Shown piece by piece: positions 33,260 to 33,624 of a stretch of 33,624 bases of DNA. Every line of letters starts with the position of its first letter. Within the stretch, counting starts at the first letter, position 1. The DNA is from JAKSCF01 sp028279945 (lineage in GTDB: Bacteria; Bacillota; Clostridia; Peptostreptococcales; JAAYPU01). The DNA lies in the NCBI GenBank assembly GCA_028279945.1, contig JANQMT010000051.1:1-33624 (forward strand), written 5' to 3'. The notes under the pieces were generated by a model. It saw only the letters and a program-made list of their open reading frames with translations, made no database searches and was not told the DNA's origin. A program made the position numbers and the translations under genes.

Positions 33260-33609
33260 TACACCACTTAAATGTAACTTTTTTAGATGTTATCATGATA
33301 TTTTCATTATTAGAATTTTATTCCAGTATATTTTTAACAACTATAAAGTTACATTATAAAATGTTATGAATAAGTCAGTAACATTAATTTAACAAAACAT
33401 ATGATTTTACAAAATTCGACAATAATTTAATTCAAAAAGTATTATAATATATATAATTTAGACACAAAATTGTCTGAGCTGGAAAAGATAAAATATTAGC
33501 CAACGTTCATTTAATAATATATTATTCCTTTTGGTAAGTGATTAATTTGGACCGCAGGTTTATAGGTAACCTTAAATACCTAAATATAATGTACAAGGAG
33601 ACATAATAG
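33260..33609. other. 350-base leader or intergenic region before the last gene
   Basis: AATGTAACTT (33271-33280) and AAGTTACATT (33346-33355) are exact inverted repeats 65 bases apart. A 10-base palindrome TATCATGATA lies at 33291-33300. A perfect TATAAT occurs at 33443-33448 without a clear -35. If it is the start site region, the last gene has a leader of about 155 bases, ending in small hairpins around 33556-33580. No known riboswitch core is recognised and no supported gene is present. Confidence 0.5.
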
Positions 33610-33624
33610 ATGAAATGGTTTCGT
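33610..33624 (+). CDS. start of a gene running off the right edge
   Basis: ATG at 33610 follows AAGGAGA by about 8 bases. Only MKWFR is visible, which could open a signal peptide or membrane segment. No function can be given. Confidence 0.55.

Noticed and set aside
33545..33560. Possible T-box motif (GGACCGCAGG) in the last leader
   Set aside because: It differs from the GGNACCGCG core, no specifier stem or antiterminator could be drawn, and no aminoacyl-tRNA-related gene is visible.

Overview
The window is low-GC, AT-rich DNA with strong AGGAGG-type ribosome binding sites, an SLH-domain S-layer protein, a long single-chain PurL, B. subtilis-type PurF and CgeB-like (spore maturation type) glycosyltransferases. 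This points to an anaerobic, probably spore-forming member of the Clostridia. No species is assigned. Nothing looks like plasmid or intact phage DNA; it reads as chromosome with a few small repeat elements and one tRNA-linked integrase remnant.

Layout. Positions 1-3421 hold the 3' part of an agmatinase, an NhaC-type antiporter 10 bases behind it, and alanine racemase, which is preceded by a near-perfect palindrome. Positions 3552-6376 are an isolated S-layer protein gene with a consensus promoter and a clean terminator. Positions 6451-8152 carry a 50-residue membrane protein that starts at TTG, a small variant ferredoxin and a secreted lytic transglycosylase.

Positions 8157-22082 are the de novo purine region. 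Monocistronic-looking purL is followed by an AEC-family transporter, then purE-purC-purF-purM-purN-purH-(orphan membrane-anchored protein)-purD. With purL these encode most steps from PRPP to IMP; purB is not here, and neither is purK. The pur run is interrupted by an inverted repeat (purF/purM), a MITE-like element (purN/purH) and an orphan gene with its own promoter (purH/purD).

Positions 22120-23535 are a CD1871A-like CXXC micro-protein and a NapH-type polyferredoxin membrane protein, separated by about 360 bases of repeat-like DNA. Positions 23584-24271 contain tRNA-Val(GAC), tRNA-Arg(TCG), a terminator, an integrase C-terminal remnant and a second gene fragment. Next come a secreted six-repeat Kelch/FN3 protein (24417-25859) and a four-domain S1 RNA-binding protein (26165-27328).

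Positions 27447-33259 form a surface-sugar locus: a nucleotide-sugar epimerase, three paralogous CgeB-like glycosyltransferases in alternating orientation, and a UDP-sugar dehydrogenase. A further gene begins at 33610 and runs off the right edge.

The most promising candidates for something not well described are the CgeB-like trio with its sugar enzymes, the orphan gene inside the pur operon, the two micro-protein/ferredoxin pairings, and a tRNA-Val with C instead of the near-universal U at position 33. No CRISPR array, toxin-antitoxin pair, restriction system or other defence island was found.
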